A stretch of 64,000 nt of DNA from Ahniella affigens (GTDB lineage: Bacteria; Pseudomonadota; Gammaproteobacteria; Xanthomonadales; Ahniellaceae): the NCBI RefSeq assembly GCF_003015185.1, contig NZ_CP027860.1, positions 3,524,501 through 3,588,500 on the forward strand, written 5' to 3'. The notes beneath the pieces are model-generated. The model had not been told where the DNA came from. It worked only from the letters and a program-made list of their open reading frames with translations, and made no database searches. Every line of letters starts with the position of its first letter. Position 1 is the stretch's first letter. Below are positions 53,101-62,246 of the stretch, piece after piece. The position numbers were made by a program, and so were the translations under genes.

Positions 53101-56100
53101 GTTCCGGTTCTGTCGCCTCTGGCGATTGCAGTGTTGCTGGCGGCGCGGCCTCGGTGGTGTCTGCAACGGCTTGGGCAGGGAACGGGTCCACGGCTGGCAA
53201 CACCAGCGTATCGGCGTCACTCAATCCGAAGTCTGGCAATTGGAAGTCGAACTCAGGGGCATTGCTCGCTGGCGCTTCGGTTGGCAATTCAATCGTTGCA
53301 GGTTCGGCGTTGGCAAGCTCCAGAACGGGCGATTCCAACTCGATGCCAGAACTGCTTGGCAACACGTCAGCCGGTGGCGGCGCGGCAACCGGAGCCGCGG
53401 TGTCGTGATGACGATGATCATCGTCTTCGTCCACCGATACATTGAACACGCGGAGCACACTCTCAGGCTCGGGCAGCACGCTTCGCAGACCATTCAGCGC
53501 TTCGGCGAGTTCGTGCAAATCCACCGGCGAGGTTTGACCGTGGATCGACGCCTCGACCGCATCGGCGGTCGCCGCAATGACGGCCAAACCTTCGGCGCTC
53601 GGCGCCTGCTCCTGACCACGCAATCGCTTCACATAGCCTTCGAGCGGACCAAGCAACGGCGTGACGCTCGGGAGATCAACCATCGCGATCGCGCCATGCA
53701 TCGTGTGCACGGCTCGGAGTAGTGACTCCGACACGGGCAGACCGGGCATTGCCGCAGAATCCTGCAGGAATTCGCGAATAACACTCAGGTGTCCCGAGAC
53801 TTCAGCGCGCAGAATCTCGAGCATCATCGGGTCGACGCCGTCGAGATCGGCGGCGGCCATGACCGACGCTTCGGCCGTCGCTGGTTCGGCTGTCGGCGCT
53901 GATGTATCGATTGCTGGAGCCGCGACAACGGGCGTGTCGAACATCGGCGTGTCGAACGCCGATGTCTCGCCGACATGCGCTTCGAACACAGGCGCTTCGA
54001 ACACAGGCGCTACGAACACAGGCGCTTCGAAAACGGGTGCTACTGGCGCCGGAATCATCGGCTCCAAAGGCGTGATCGCAGGTTCGACTGCAGCCGGAGC
54101 CGCTGGCGCCGCTGCGATTGGCTGCAACTGGGCAATCGGCAGATCGAAATCCAAGCCGCCCAAGTCATCGGTACTGAGTTCGATGCCAGCGGAATCGTCA
54201 AGCGCGAAACCAAAGTCGATCGCCGGCTCAGCCTCCTCGATTTGACTCGGTGGCGACGCAGCAGCTTCAGGCTCACTGAAATCGAAACCCGTCAATTCGA
54301 TGGCTTCGGCGCTGTCGCCGATGTCGAGGTCGGCCAAAGCGTCCAGGTCGCTCTTCGCCTCCGATTCCAGACTCAATGATTCGGTCGCGAAATCCAAGTC
54401 TCCGACATCGGGTTCGCTGAGTTCGATCGCTTCTGGTTCGCTGCCGCCAAGTTCGATCGGCGCGAACGGTTCGGTGACGTCGGCAACCGGCGCCACGACT
54501 GGCTCTGGTGCCGGTACGAACACTGGCGCCGGCTTCTTCGGACGCGGTTTCGCAATCTGTACAAGCTTCTTCTCGATGCGGCGGATTGGCTCAGGCTTCT
54601 GCAACCAAGCCTCTTCGCCAGCGGCTAAGCGATCGGCGACCGCCATGATGCCCGGCACATCGACGCCTTGCCCCTGCTCACCACGCAACGCGGCAAGCAA
54701 GGCCGGCAATGCGGCAACCGCATTGTCCAAGCATGCGATAACCGCTGGGCCAGGCTGAATGGTCTTGTCGAGAATGCGATTCAGCATGTTCTCGATCTTC
54801 CAGCTGAACTCGCCCAGAGCGAGCGCGCCGACCAAGCGGCCGCTGCCCTTCATCGTGTGGAACGAACGGCGAATGGGCTTCAGGCGCTCGAAGTCATGCG
54901 GGACGTTCTTCCAGTCCGGCAAATTGCGACCGAGGTTCTCGAGCTCTTCCTGCACTTCTTCGAGGAAGACTTCACGAATATCCTCGTCGATATCATTCGA
55001 GGGCACGGCCTGGAATGATGCGCCAGCGACGATCGGCGCTTCTTCAATGATCTCTTCTTCAACCTCGACCCATTCGTAGTCGAATTCCGGCTCAGGCTCA
55101 GGCTCGGGCTCCGGTGCAGCAGACACCAGGGGCGCTGCAGCCGCAACCGGCGTCGGTGCCGCCGCAGGTTCGGCGGCTGGCGTGGCAATCGGTTCGAGAC
55201 TCAGGCTTGGTCCGGGCTTCGGCGCTTCTTCAGCCAGCGTCAACGCGGCCGTCAAGTCAGGTGTCGCAACGGGCGTGGGCGCGCTGATCGGCGCCGAAAC
55301 CGGAGTCGGCGCCGTGGGCGCGACCGTAACGGAGGCCGGAGTGCCCGTAGCAGGCTTGGCCGGAACCGCCACAGGGGTCGGCGCTGCGGCAGCCTGTCGC
55401 TCAGGTAACGGCCAATAGCCCAGCGCTTCCAAGCTTTCGCGAGTGACGTCGAGAATTTTTTCGCGACCGGTGCGCTGCGCGGAGGTTGCTTCGAGGTAGT
55501 ACTCGATACTGGCGACGGCATCGGCCAATCGGTCCACCTGATCGGCGTTCGGAACACGCTTGCGTTCGATCACTTCGACTTCGATGAAGCGACCAATTCC
55601 ATCCAGATAGCCACCGGCCTGATCCAGATTGATCATCCGCATGGCGCCGGAAATTTCTTCCAGAAGGCGCGGAATCTGTTCGGCCCGTTCGTGCTGCCAA
55701 CCCGACTCGATAAACGCGACGATGTCTTGCTTCGCCTGCGTCAGGTTCGTCTGCACTTCCTTCATCAGCGCTTCGAGAATCTTGCGGACTTCAGTCTGTG
55801 GCAACTCCGCCGTCTGCGCCGCATCAGCCTTGGGCTCGTCGTCACTGCCACCGAGGCGTTCGATATTGTCGTCGAGCGACGCCTCCACAAACAGGAGCGC
55901 GCCGGCGACATCGAGCAACGTGCCTTCTTCGGCCTTCTTATCGCCGTGCACGACCTTGCGCAGCGAATCCCGCTGTTCAACCACCACGCGGCGCGGCACG
56001 CCGAGGCCGAGCATGCCGAGCGTGTCGGCTACGCGATCGAGGGTGTCGAGTTGCGCCGCCAGATCGCCGGGGTTGGCATTCGCGGTGCGCAAGTAAAGAT

Positions 56101-57112
56101 CGAGCGCATCCTTGACGCGCATCAGGTCTTCCTTGATGGCGTCGGAGACCGTGTCGAGCAGCGCGCGATTGCGCCCGCCGAGCGAACCACGAGCGTGCTC
56201 CAGTTCCTTCTCGCTTGGCAACAGCGTGTCCAGCTTGAACGCACGCTTCAAGTCACCGAGCCGGCCTTCCGCCGATTTCGCGTGGGCGGCGTAATAGAGC
56301 AGGTTCTTGGTCAAATCACGCGGCGGATTGGACCGGAACGCCAGTTCGCCGCCATCAGCCAGTCGTTTGATCTCGCGATCAACCCGACCAAACAGGAGCT
56401 TGACGGCCTGGTTGGCCTCAACCGAGCCAAGCCGGATGCCATCCAGCAAGCCACCGGCAATCCACCAGAGACGTCGTGCGTCGTCGCCCCAGGTGATGCT
56501 GCGCAGTCCATCGAGCGCGTTGATCAGGCCACTGACCGCGACGTTTGACGACTGGTCGCGCAACCATTTGACGAGTGCGATTTGGTAGTTGGCACGCTGA
56601 CGCGCGGCGACACCCTTCATCTCGGAATCTGGCAGCGGCCGGTCTGGACCTGCGGCAATCGGTGGCAAAGGCAGCGACAGGTCTGGCGAGAACAACACGC
56701 CTTCGCTGAGCAACTTTTCGCCGCGACAGGCACGCAGATCGTTCAGGAGTGGCAACAGAACGATCGGAATATCCTTGTGACCGCTCTGCAATCGCTCGAG
56801 GTAATCCGGCAACTGCACGATGCCGCGCATGAGCACGTCGTACGCGTCGTCCTTGGTGCGAATCTGGTCGTCGAGCAGCGCTTGCGCCACTCGCTCCATT
56901 TCTTCGACCACCATGGCGGCGCCGTAGAGCTCGACCATGCGCAAGGTGCCTTGCACCTGATGCAGGTAGGTCGCACAGAAGCGCATCAAGCTGGAGTCAG
57001 CCGGATCCTCGACATAGGCTTCTAGCGCCTGTCGCGCTTGTTTCAGGGTTTCATCCAGCTCCTGTTTAACCCAGTTGAGCGTGGTGAAGTCAATTTCTTG
57101 TTGCATGCGCAT
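50105..57112 (-). CDS. chpA: Hybrid chemosensory histidine kinase ChpA (PilL)
   Basis: This is a giant CheA-type kinase of about 2335 residues for twitching motility. Hpt-like modules are at H about 55 (HQVQGT, lacking K), 755 (FHTMKGSGR), 1140 (VHTMHGAIA, K to H) and 1575 (LHTLKGGAR); further Hpt-like helices lack the histidine. Then come the dimerisation and ATPase domain (NALAHGLETP about 1920; GRGVGMDVV), a CheW-like domain (about 2060-2190) and a C-terminal receiver with D in VLLDIEMPRMDG (about 2265). A Pro/Ala/acidic linker includes a 15-bp tandem repeat. ATG at 57112 has GGTGAG upstream; GTG at 57124 overlaps cheR. Confidence 0.95.
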   Translation of the reverse strand: MRMQQEIDFTTLNWVKQELDETLKQARQALEAYVEDPADSSLMRFCATYLHQVQGTLRMVELYGAAMVVEEMERVAQALLDDQIRTKDDAYDVLMRGIVQLPDYLERLQSGHKDIPIVLLPLLNDLRACRGEKLLSEGVLFSPDLSLPLPPIAAGPDRPLPDSEMKGVAARQRANYQIALVKWLRDQSSNVAVSGLINALDGLRSITWGDDARRLWWIAGGLLDGIRLGSVEANQAVKLLFGRVDREIKRLADGGELAFRSNPPRDLTKNLLYYAAHAKSAEGRLGDLKRAFKLDTLLPSEKELEHARGSLGGRNRALLDTVSDAIKEDLMRVKDALDLYLRTANANPGDLAAQLDTLDRVADTLGMLGLGVPRRVVVEQRDSLRKVVHGDKKAEEGTLLDVAGALLFVEASLDDNIERLGGSDDEPKADAAQTAELPQTEVRKILEALMKEVQTNLTQAKQDIVAFIESGWQHERAEQIPRLLEEISGAMRMINLDQAGGYLDGIGRFIEVEVIERKRVPNADQVDRLADAVASIEYYLEATSAQRTGREKILDVTRESLEALGYWPLPERQAAAAPTPVAVPAKPATGTPASVTVAPTAPTPVSAPISAPTPVATPDLTAALTLAEEAPKPGPSLSLEPIATPAAEPAAAPTPVAAAAPLVSAAPEPEPEPEPEFDYEWVEVEEEIIEEAPIVAGASFQAVPSNDIDEDIREVFLEEVQEELENLGRNLPDWKNVPHDFERLKPIRRSFHTMKGSGRLVGALALGEFSWKIENMLNRILDKTIQPGPAVIACLDNAVAALPALLAALRGEQGQGVDVPGIMAVADRLAAGEEAWLQKPEPIRRIEKKLVQIAKPRPKKPAPVFVPAPEPVVAPVADVTEPFAPIELGGSEPEAIELSEPDVGDLDFATESLSLESEAKSDLDALADLDIGDSAEAIELTGFDFSEPEAAASPPSQIEEAEPAIDFGFALDDSAGIELSTDDLGGLDFDLPIAQLQPIAAAPAAPAAVEPAITPLEPMIPAPVAPVFEAPVFVAPVFEAPVFEAHVGETSAFDTPMFDTPVVAAPAIDTSAPTAEPATAEASVMAAADLDGVDPMMLEILRAEVSGHLSVIREFLQDSAAMPGLPVSESLLRAVHTMHGAIAMVDLPSVTPLLGPLEGYVKRLRGQEQAPSAEGLAVIAATADAVEASIHGQTSPVDLHELAEALNGLRSVLPEPESVLRVFNVSVDEDDDHRHHDTAAPVAAPPPADVLPSSSGIELESPVLELANAEPATIELPTEAPASNAPEFDFQLPDFGLSDADTLVLPAVDPFPAQAVADTTEAAPPATLQSPEATEPELAFELPDWASFDAETAAPVEPVPTVVESSIEAPVAATPEEEISFADLVDFGFAEPAADTPAANDTTLDAGDGWLNAEALFLDEAVTPAPELDASAQPPVTAEAPQLVGDASVFDFAAEFDAIELADTVEPESTILAEPQTDTAFASATWLNPVTETPPAAVSAESSGDELGIQYQPIADDAHPEGQLELPDMDEDLLEIFVQEGSDILDASDTMMARLRESPEDREIVVGLQRELHTLKGGARMAGLSPIGDLSHAMESLFEMVADGRRQVDRVSLESLERGFDRLHSMVQRVSRRQAITQQEHAIARFEAIVSGETIPTISVAAPVVQVPIATPAPAVEATASQDVLPETAPTAAATPAPTAPQTPRREQKTALDEAEEAGRAPQEVIRVRSDLLDALVNLAGEVSIYRSRLEQQMGTFRFNLQELDQTVLRVREQLRKLEIETEAQIIARYQREAEATDAEFDPLELDRFSTLQQLSRALAESVSDLQSLQNALDDLTRQAETLLLQQARVSSELQEGLMRTRMVPFDSVVPRLRRLMRQTAGELGKRAQLRVEGAQGEMDRNVLDRMTAPLEHMLRNALAHGLETPTDRSKVGKNEEGTVTIGIAREATEVVIRVTDDGRGMDRDAIRRKAIERGMLKPDAQLSDRDLYGFVLETGFSTAESVSKIAGRGVGMDVVASEIKQLGGTLSIDSERGRGTQFIIRLPFTLAVTQAILVRLGEHLYAVPMSSVQGVVRIRREDLDERLKSPTPTYSYGGDDYLIYEMGDLLGTTVHRASDELQLPLLMVKSGDQRAAVRVDAVLGSREVVVKSVGPQVSSIAGIFGATIMGDGSVVMILDMAPLVRRVAALRQTALAEDAIPEVLTPVMPERRQPLVMVVDDSITMRKVTTRVLERNDMEVVTAKDGLDAVEKLQDRVPDIVLLDIEMPRMDGYELATYMRNDPRLKMVPIIMITSRTGEKHRQRAFEIGVDRYLGKPYQEADLLRNVEETLRLSRAVH
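53977..54036. repeat. Four-copy 15-bp tandem repeat inside chpA
   Basis: The unit GCGCTTCGAACACAG occurs as two exact copies (53977-53991, 53992-54006), one with one change (54007-54021) and one with two changes (54022-54036). It is in frame and encodes repeated PVFEA-type pentapeptides in a disordered linker, so copy number may vary. Confidence 0.85.
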
Positions 57113-57120
57113 AGGCGATC

Positions 57121-57999
57121 TCACCCTGACCGGCGAAACGCCAAAGTTTGGCGGTTGCCGATCCGTGTCAGCGAAGGATGGGTAAAGCCGATCACCTCAC
57201 CCGCACCAAGCACCAGCATGCCGCCGGGCTTGAGCAGATCGGCGAGCGCAGTCAGCAACTGCTTTCGGCGATCTCGGGCGAAGTAGATCAAAACGTTTTG
57301 ACAGTAAATCAGGTCAAGCTTTTTCAGCGGCGCGCGCGCCACGTCCATGATGTTGAACAGCGCGAATCCGACCCGTTTTTTCAGCGCTTCATTGATCGCG
57401 AAGCTGTCGGTACCGACCAGTTCGCAATAGGTTTTCTGCATGTCGTCCGGAATCTCGACCAGACGCTCGCGGGGATACAGACCGCCCCGCCCGATCGCCA
57501 GCGCCGCATTGCTGATGTCGGTGGCGGTCACCCCGAAATAAGCACGGCTGGCCCCCAGCTGGCGCAGACTGCTGTCCAACACCATAGCTAGGGAATAGGC
57601 TTCCTCACCGGTCGAACAGCCCACGCTCCAGGCGTGCATCGCCAGGTTGTCGGGGTGTTCTTTCAGAAAGTCAGGCAACCACTCGGAGGCAATCATCTGC
57701 AACGAGGGCTGGTGTCGGAAAAATCGTGTTTCATGAACGGTCAGGCGATCGACCAGTGTGCTCCATTCAATCGCACCGCGCGCCCCGTTGAGCACTTCAT
57801 TGAAGTAGCGCTCAAAGCTGTCATAGCCGGTTTCGCGCATTCGCGTGCGGACACCGGTGACAAGAAACGTCTTGCGCCCAGGCGGCACGACGACGCCAGT
57901 GCGGCGTTCGAGCAAGTCCACCCAGCGCGAAAACTCCTCATCACCCATGCTCGGCATGGGTGCGAAGGCTTTGCGGACGTTGGCCGTAGGTGCGATCAA
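57121..57999 (-). CDS. pilK: CheR-type methyltransferase PilK
   Basis: The 292-residue enzyme methylates glutamates of PilJ. It has the CheR N-terminal domain (FSRWVDLLERRTGVVVPPGRK; TVHETRFFRHQP) and the SAM domain with WSVGCSTGEEAYSLAM, ATDIS and YCQNVLIYF. It lies between pilJ (10 bp gap) and chpA (overlap or near contact). X. fastidiosa-type operons as I recall them lack this gene, P. aeruginosa has it. Confidence 0.93.
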   Translation of the reverse strand: MIAPTANVRKAFAPMPSMGDEEFSRWVDLLERRTGVVVPPGRKTFLVTGVRTRMRETGYDSFERYFNEVLNGARGAIEWSTLVDRLTVHETRFFRHQPSLQMIASEWLPDFLKEHPDNLAMHAWSVGCSTGEEAYSLAMVLDSSLRQLGASRAYFGVTATDISNAALAIGRGGLYPRERLVEIPDDMQKTYCELVGTDSFAINEALKKRVGFALFNIMDVARAPLKKLDLIYCQNVLIYFARDRRKQLLTALADLLKPGGMLVLGAGEVIGFTHPSLTRIGNRQTLAFRRSG

Positions 58000-58009
58000 A
58001 TCAGTCTAC

Positions 58010-60031
58010 TCAGGACGGCAGTTTGAAGTCGGCGACCGAACGACGGAGGTCGGCAGCGAGCTGCGCGAGGTTTCCAATCGACTCGGCGGTCTGCGAGGCA
58101 CCGGCCGACGTCTGCGTCGTAATTTCCTGAATCACGTTCATCGTTGCCGAGATGTTCGTTGCCGCAGCGGACTGCTGACGCGCGGCCTCGGAGATGTTCT
58201 GAATCAAGTCGGCAAGGTCGTTCGACACCTTTTCGATCTCGCCCAGGGCCAGACCGGCGTCTTCGGCGAGGCGGGCACCCGCCACCACTTCAGACGTGGT
58301 TTGTTCCATCGAGCTCACCGCTTCGTTGGTGTCGGACTGAATCGTTTGCACCAGCGTTTCAATTCGCTTGGTGGCGCCCGATGCGCGTTCGGCGAGTCGT
58401 TGCACTTCGTCGGCAACGACCGCGAATCCGCGACCCGCTTCACCGGCAGACGCGGCTTGAATGGCGGCGTTCAGAGCCAGAATGTTCGTTTGATCGGCGA
58501 TGTCGTTAATCAGTTCGACGATCGATCCGATTTCCTGTGACGACTCACCCAGACGCTTAATACGCTTCGAGGTTTCTTGAATCTGATCGCGAATGTTGTC
58601 CATGCCCTGAATCGTTTGGCGCACGATCGCAGCACCCTTGCCTGCAATCGCCACGGATCGTTGCGCCACGTCGGCCGATTCGGCGGAGTTCTTCGACACT
58701 TCGTCGATCGAGACCGCGATTTCGTTGATCGCCGCCGATGCCGAGGTGATCTGCTGCGCTTGGTGCTCGGCAGCTTCGGCGAGGTGCATCGCGGTCGCCT
58801 GCGTTTCTTGCGCAGCGGCGGCCACCTGCACGGCGGTTTCGTTAATCGTGGCCACCAGGGAGCGGAGCGCTTCCACGGCGAAGTTCACGGAGTCGGCGAT
58901 TGCGCCGGTGATGTCTTCGGTCACCGTCGCCTTCACCGTCAAATCGCCTTCGGCGAGCGATCCCATTTCGTCCAGCAAGCGCAGAATGGCTTCCTGATTT
59001 CGGGAGTTCAGATCGGCGGTGCTCTGCAACTGCTTTCTTGTAGCGAGGTACTGCAACATACCGGCGATCAGCGCGGCGAACAGGGCGAGCGCACCGAGCA
59101 CGACGTTCAGAATGTTTCCGCCCAACATACGGACCTTGTTGCCGAACGACGCGGCGAGCGACTTGTTCTTGTCGAGCAGGTCGGTCGAGCCCAGGAAGAT
59201 TTTGTCCTTCGCTTCGGTGACTTCGAACAGGTCGGTCGAAGCTTCCTGAATGGTACCGACGCTTTCGCGAATGCCAGAGTACAGGTCTTGAATGTCAGCC
59301 AGAATTTCGCGGGCTTTCGGGTCGGTCAGGGCGCGGATGCCGACCTCGGTGTCACCGTCCGTCAAGCCGTCCAGCACTTGGCCGAACACACGGGCGTCAC
59401 GAACGAACTGATCGGCGGCCGATACCGCGTCCTCACCACCCTTTCGGATGTCAGACACGCGGCGAAGCATACGGTCGGCAAGCAGAATTTGGCGGGTGGC
59501 GAGATACACCGTGTCACCCGGTGCATTGTCATCGAGCAGCACCAACACGAGCTCGTCCATTTTGGACGACATACGTGGGATGTTGTCTGAGAACGCATCG
59601 GCCTCGTCGGCAATATTCAAGACGAGTTCGGAGGCGCCGTTAATGGTGTCGGCCGACTTCGCAATCGGCATCCAGGCTTGCTCGACACGCTTCAGCGGTG
59701 GCCCGATGACGGTGTCGGCGGCGTAAGACGGTACACCTTCCTTTTCGCTGCCTTTCGACAACGCGTCAATCGAATCTTGAATGTTGACGCGGGTCGCCTT
59801 TAGTTCTTCGAAGGCTTCCAAGTTGCCGGACGCGGCTTCGGTCGCGAACTTCGAGATCTGCTGCGACAGCACCTGCAGATCGGTTGTCAGTCGGATCGCG
59901 TTACGCTCTTGCCGGTCCAAGATAGCTTGGTAAGCGAGGTTCGCGCCCAGAAGGCCCAGGAACACCAACGCCACCGCACCCCAGAGCAGGGGTCCGGAAA
60001 AACGGCTCGCACCACCAGATGTCGCACTCAT
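58010..60031 (-). CDS. pilJ: Methyl-accepting chemoreceptor PilJ
   Basis: The 673-residue receptor has two membrane helices (about 14-34 and 300-325) enclosing a periplasmic PilJ-type sensor, a HAMP-like region and the cytoplasmic hairpin with [24 protein letters not shown], split here as [11 protein letters not shown] and [10 protein letters not shown]. It senses pilus-linked inputs and signals to ChpA. Order pilI-pilJ-cheR-chpA supports the name. Confidence 0.95.
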   Translation of the reverse strand: MSATSGGASRFSGPLLWGAVALVFLGLLGANLAYQAILDRQERNAIRLTTDLQVLSQQISKFATEAASGNLEAFEELKATRVNIQDSIDALSKGSEKEGVPSYAADTVIGPPLKRVEQAWMPIAKSADTINGASELVLNIADEADAFSDNIPRMSSKMDELVLVLLDDNAPGDTVYLATRQILLADRMLRRVSDIRKGGEDAVSAADQFVRDARVFGQVLDGLTDGDTEVGIRALTDPKAREILADIQDLYSGIRESVGTIQEASTDLFEVTEAKDKIFLGSTDLLDKNKSLAASFGNKVRMLGGNILNVVLGALALFAALIAGMLQYLATRKQLQSTADLNSRNQEAILRLLDEMGSLAEGDLTVKATVTEDITGAIADSVNFAVEALRSLVATINETAVQVAAAAQETQATAMHLAEAAEHQAQQITSASAAINEIAVSIDEVSKNSAESADVAQRSVAIAGKGAAIVRQTIQGMDNIRDQIQETSKRIKRLGESSQEIGSIVELINDIADQTNILALNAAIQAASAGEAGRGFAVVADEVQRLAERASGATKRIETLVQTIQSDTNEAVSSMEQTTSEVVAGARLAEDAGLALGEIEKVSNDLADLIQNISEAARQQSAAATNISATMNVIQEITTQTSAGASQTAESIGNLAQLAADLRRSVADFKLPS

Positions 60032-60077
60032 AGCTCTTACCTCGCCCCTTCGAACAAAACGTGATTCAGACCGCCAC

Positions 60078-60626
60078 TCATATGGCCGCCTGGGTGAACT
60101 CTGGCGTGCGAGTCAACGCCGCCATACTGAAAATGCCATAGCCCGTGCCGCTCGTCTCGTAAAAGCGCTCGATGTACCGCCGATAACGCTCGTCGGCCTC
60201 CATCTCGCCTTCACGCAGATTCGCGTCGACAAACGCGCGCTGACCAAGAATTTCGTCTACCAGCAAACCAACCAGACTGCCGTGCTGACGGATCACGAGC
60301 ACGCGACTTTTTTCGTTGTGGGTGGACCGCTCACCTTCGATGAACCCGCGAACGTCGATCACCGACACGAGGTTACCGCGCACGTTCGCCACACCCATCA
60401 ACCAGAACTTCGATCCCGGCACTGATGTGAGCACCGGGAACGACAGAATTTCCGTGACTTCCGTAATGCTCGCCGCCAGGCGGCGTTGACCGAGCCGAAA
60501 TGCAATACCGCGCCAAAGGCCAGGCGCGTCGATCTGCTCGGGCAGGCCGGCCACATGCGCCAGACTGCGCTGCTCGTAATCGAGCAGGGTGTCAAAGGGC
60601 GAGACGCCTGCCATGAAGTCGCTCAT
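60078..60626 (-). CDS. pilI: CheW-type adaptor PilI
   Basis: The 182-residue protein has a CheW domain: [40 protein letters not shown] and [11 protein letters not shown]. It couples PilJ to ChpA. It lies 46 bp upstream of pilJ and 52 bp downstream of pilG; pilH, often between pilG and pilI, is missing. Confidence 0.93.
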   Translation of the reverse strand: MSDFMAGVSPFDTLLDYEQRSLAHVAGLPEQIDAPGLWRGIAFRLGQRRLAASITEVTEILSFPVLTSVPGSKFWLMGVANVRGNLVSVIDVRGFIEGERSTHNEKSRVLVIRQHGSLVGLLVDEILGQRAFVDANLREGEMEADERYRRYIERFYETSGTGYGIFSMAALTRTPEFTQAAI

Positions 60627-60678
60627 CCGATCCGCCTGTTTTCGCTGTCGCTACTGTGCCGCTGCCGCATCAATCACC

Positions 60679-61077
60679 TCAAACGTTGACGTGCTTGCGA
60701 ATCGCGCCGAGCAGTTCCTCGCGCGTGAACGGCTTGGTCAGATACTGCTCAGAACCCACGATACGACCGCGCGCCTTGTCGAACAGACCATCCTTCGAGG
60801 ACAGCATGATGACCGGCACGTTTTTGAACATCTGATTGTTCTTGATCAACGCACAGGTGTGATAGCCATCCAACCTGGGCATCATGATGTCGACAAAAAT
60901 GATTTGCGGCTTCTCGTCGGAAATCTTGGCCAGCGCCTCAAAGCCGTCCGTTGCCGTGACCACTTCACAGCCTTCCTTCTTCAACAATGTTTCTGCAGTC
61001 CGACGGATAGTCTTCGAATCATCGATGACCATGACCTTCAAACCAGACAATGAACCTTCTTTCGCTTGCTCTTCCAT
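60679..61077 (-). CDS. pilG: Twitching motility response regulator PilG
   Basis: The about 132-residue single receiver domain has D19-D20, phosphoacceptor D63 in IIFVDIMMPRLDG, and a KPF motif (YLTKPFTREELLGAI). The text KVMVIDDSKTIRRTAETLLKK and CALIKNNQMFKNVPVIMLSSKDG closely matches P. aeruginosa PilG. The ATG at 61077 has GGGGGT upstream; the longer frame to 61149 adds nonconserved residues. It opens the Pil-Chp operon and is divergent from gshB. Confidence 0.95.
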   Translation of the reverse strand: MEEQAKEGSLSGLKVMVIDDSKTIRRTAETLLKKEGCEVVTATDGFEALAKISDEKPQIIFVDIMMPRLDGYHTCALIKNNQMFKNVPVIMLSSKDGLFDKARGRIVGSEQYLTKPFTREELLGAIRKHVNV

Positions 61078-61295
61078 TTGACCCCCATGGGTGTTTGGGT
61101 CGATGTCCAGCATGGGATTTTGGATCAAGCCTCCCGCCTGATCGCCCAAAACCCGCCTCTGAACGCGCTTACAGCTTCTTAACCAACGTCGAGAAACCTG
61201 TCAAGTAAATACTCTAAGTGCTCGCCATCACAACAGATTGTGTCACGAAAAAGGCGCTATGCTTGTTGACATTCTCGGCCAGATTTGGAAGTGCA

Positions 61296-62246
61296 ATGAC
61301 CCAGAGCCTCGGCGTGCTGATGGACCCCATCGAGCACATCAAACCCTATAAAGATTCCACCTTTGCCATGCTGCTTGAGGCAGCTCGGCGCGGGTACCAA
61401 CTCCTCTACAGTACCGAAAACAGCCTGGGCTTTGCAGCCGAGGGCCCGTACGCGCACTGGCAAACACTGCAAGTCGTTGATCAGAAAACAGGTTTTTTTC
61501 AGCTTGGCACCCCAGTCCGTATGCCTTTGAGCAGTCTCGACGTGCTCTTGCTGCGCAAAGACCCGCCGGTCAATCAAACGTTTCTGCACGATCTCCTCTG
61601 GGCCGAGCTGCCCACCACGAAGCGCCCGATCATGGTCAACGACCCGGGCGCCCTGCTGCATTGCAATGAAAAACTCTATGCCCTGCACTTCCCCGAACTG
61701 TGCCCGCCGAGCTTAGTGTCCCGTAATGCCGGCGATTTGAAAGCATTTGTCGCTGAACAGGGTGATGTGGTTCTGAAGCCGATTGACGGGATGGCCGGCC
61801 GATCGATTTTCCGCGTCAAAGCTGGCGATCCGAACCTGAACGTCATCCTCGAAACCTTGCTGCAACAGGGGAAAGAGTTCGCGCTGGCCCAACGCTACCT
61901 GCCGGAAATCAAGGACGGCGACAAGCGCATCCTGCTGATCGACGGCGAACCCGCGCCCTACTGCCTCGCCAGAATCCCGCAGGGCGACGATTTCCGCGGC
62001 AACCTGGCCCGGGGCGGTAAGGGCGTCGCCCAGCCGATCACCGATCGCGATCGCGAGATCGCGGCCGCCGTCGCCCCCGATCTTCGCCGAAGAGGCTTGA
62101 TCTTCGTCGGATTGGACGTGATCGGCTCGCATCTGACCGAAATCAACGTCACCAGCCCGACCTGCATCCGCGAGATCGACGCGCAGACTGGCAGTAACAT
62201 CGCCGGTCTGTTGTTCGACGCCATCGCACAACGCCAGCAACCATGA
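61296..62246 (+). CDS. gshB: Glutathione synthetase
   Basis: The 316-residue ATP-grasp enzyme joins gamma-glutamylcysteine and glycine. It has the N-terminal MDPIEHIKPYKDSTFAML, the KPIDGMAGRSIFRV ATP-binding segment and the C-terminal EINVTSPTCIREID. The ATG at 61296 follows GGAA and matches the family N-terminus. Its stop overlaps the tonB start as ATGA. The gshB-tonB pair next to pilG is the Pseudomonas/Xanthomonas order. Confidence 0.97.
   Translation: MTQSLGVLMDPIEHIKPYKDSTFAMLLEAARRGYQLLYSTENSLGFAAEGPYAHWQTLQVVDQKTGFFQLGTPVRMPLSSLDVLLLRKDPPVNQTFLHDLLWAELPTTKRPIMVNDPGALLHCNEKLYALHFPELCPPSLVSRNAGDLKAFVAEQGDVVLKPIDGMAGRSIFRVKAGDPNLNVILETLLQQGKEFALAQRYLPEIKDGDKRILLIDGEPAPYCLARIPQGDDFRGNLARGGKGVAQPITDRDREIAAAVAPDLRRRGLIFVGLDVIGSHLTEINVTSPTCIREIDAQTGSNIAGLLFDAIAQRQQP

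Noticed and set aside
52190-53722. A 510-residue ORF antisense to chpA, with others on the same strand at 50219-51109 and 51167-52162
   Set aside because: These are shadows of the low-complexity linker and kinase domains. They have Arg/Cys/Trp-rich composition and no start context.
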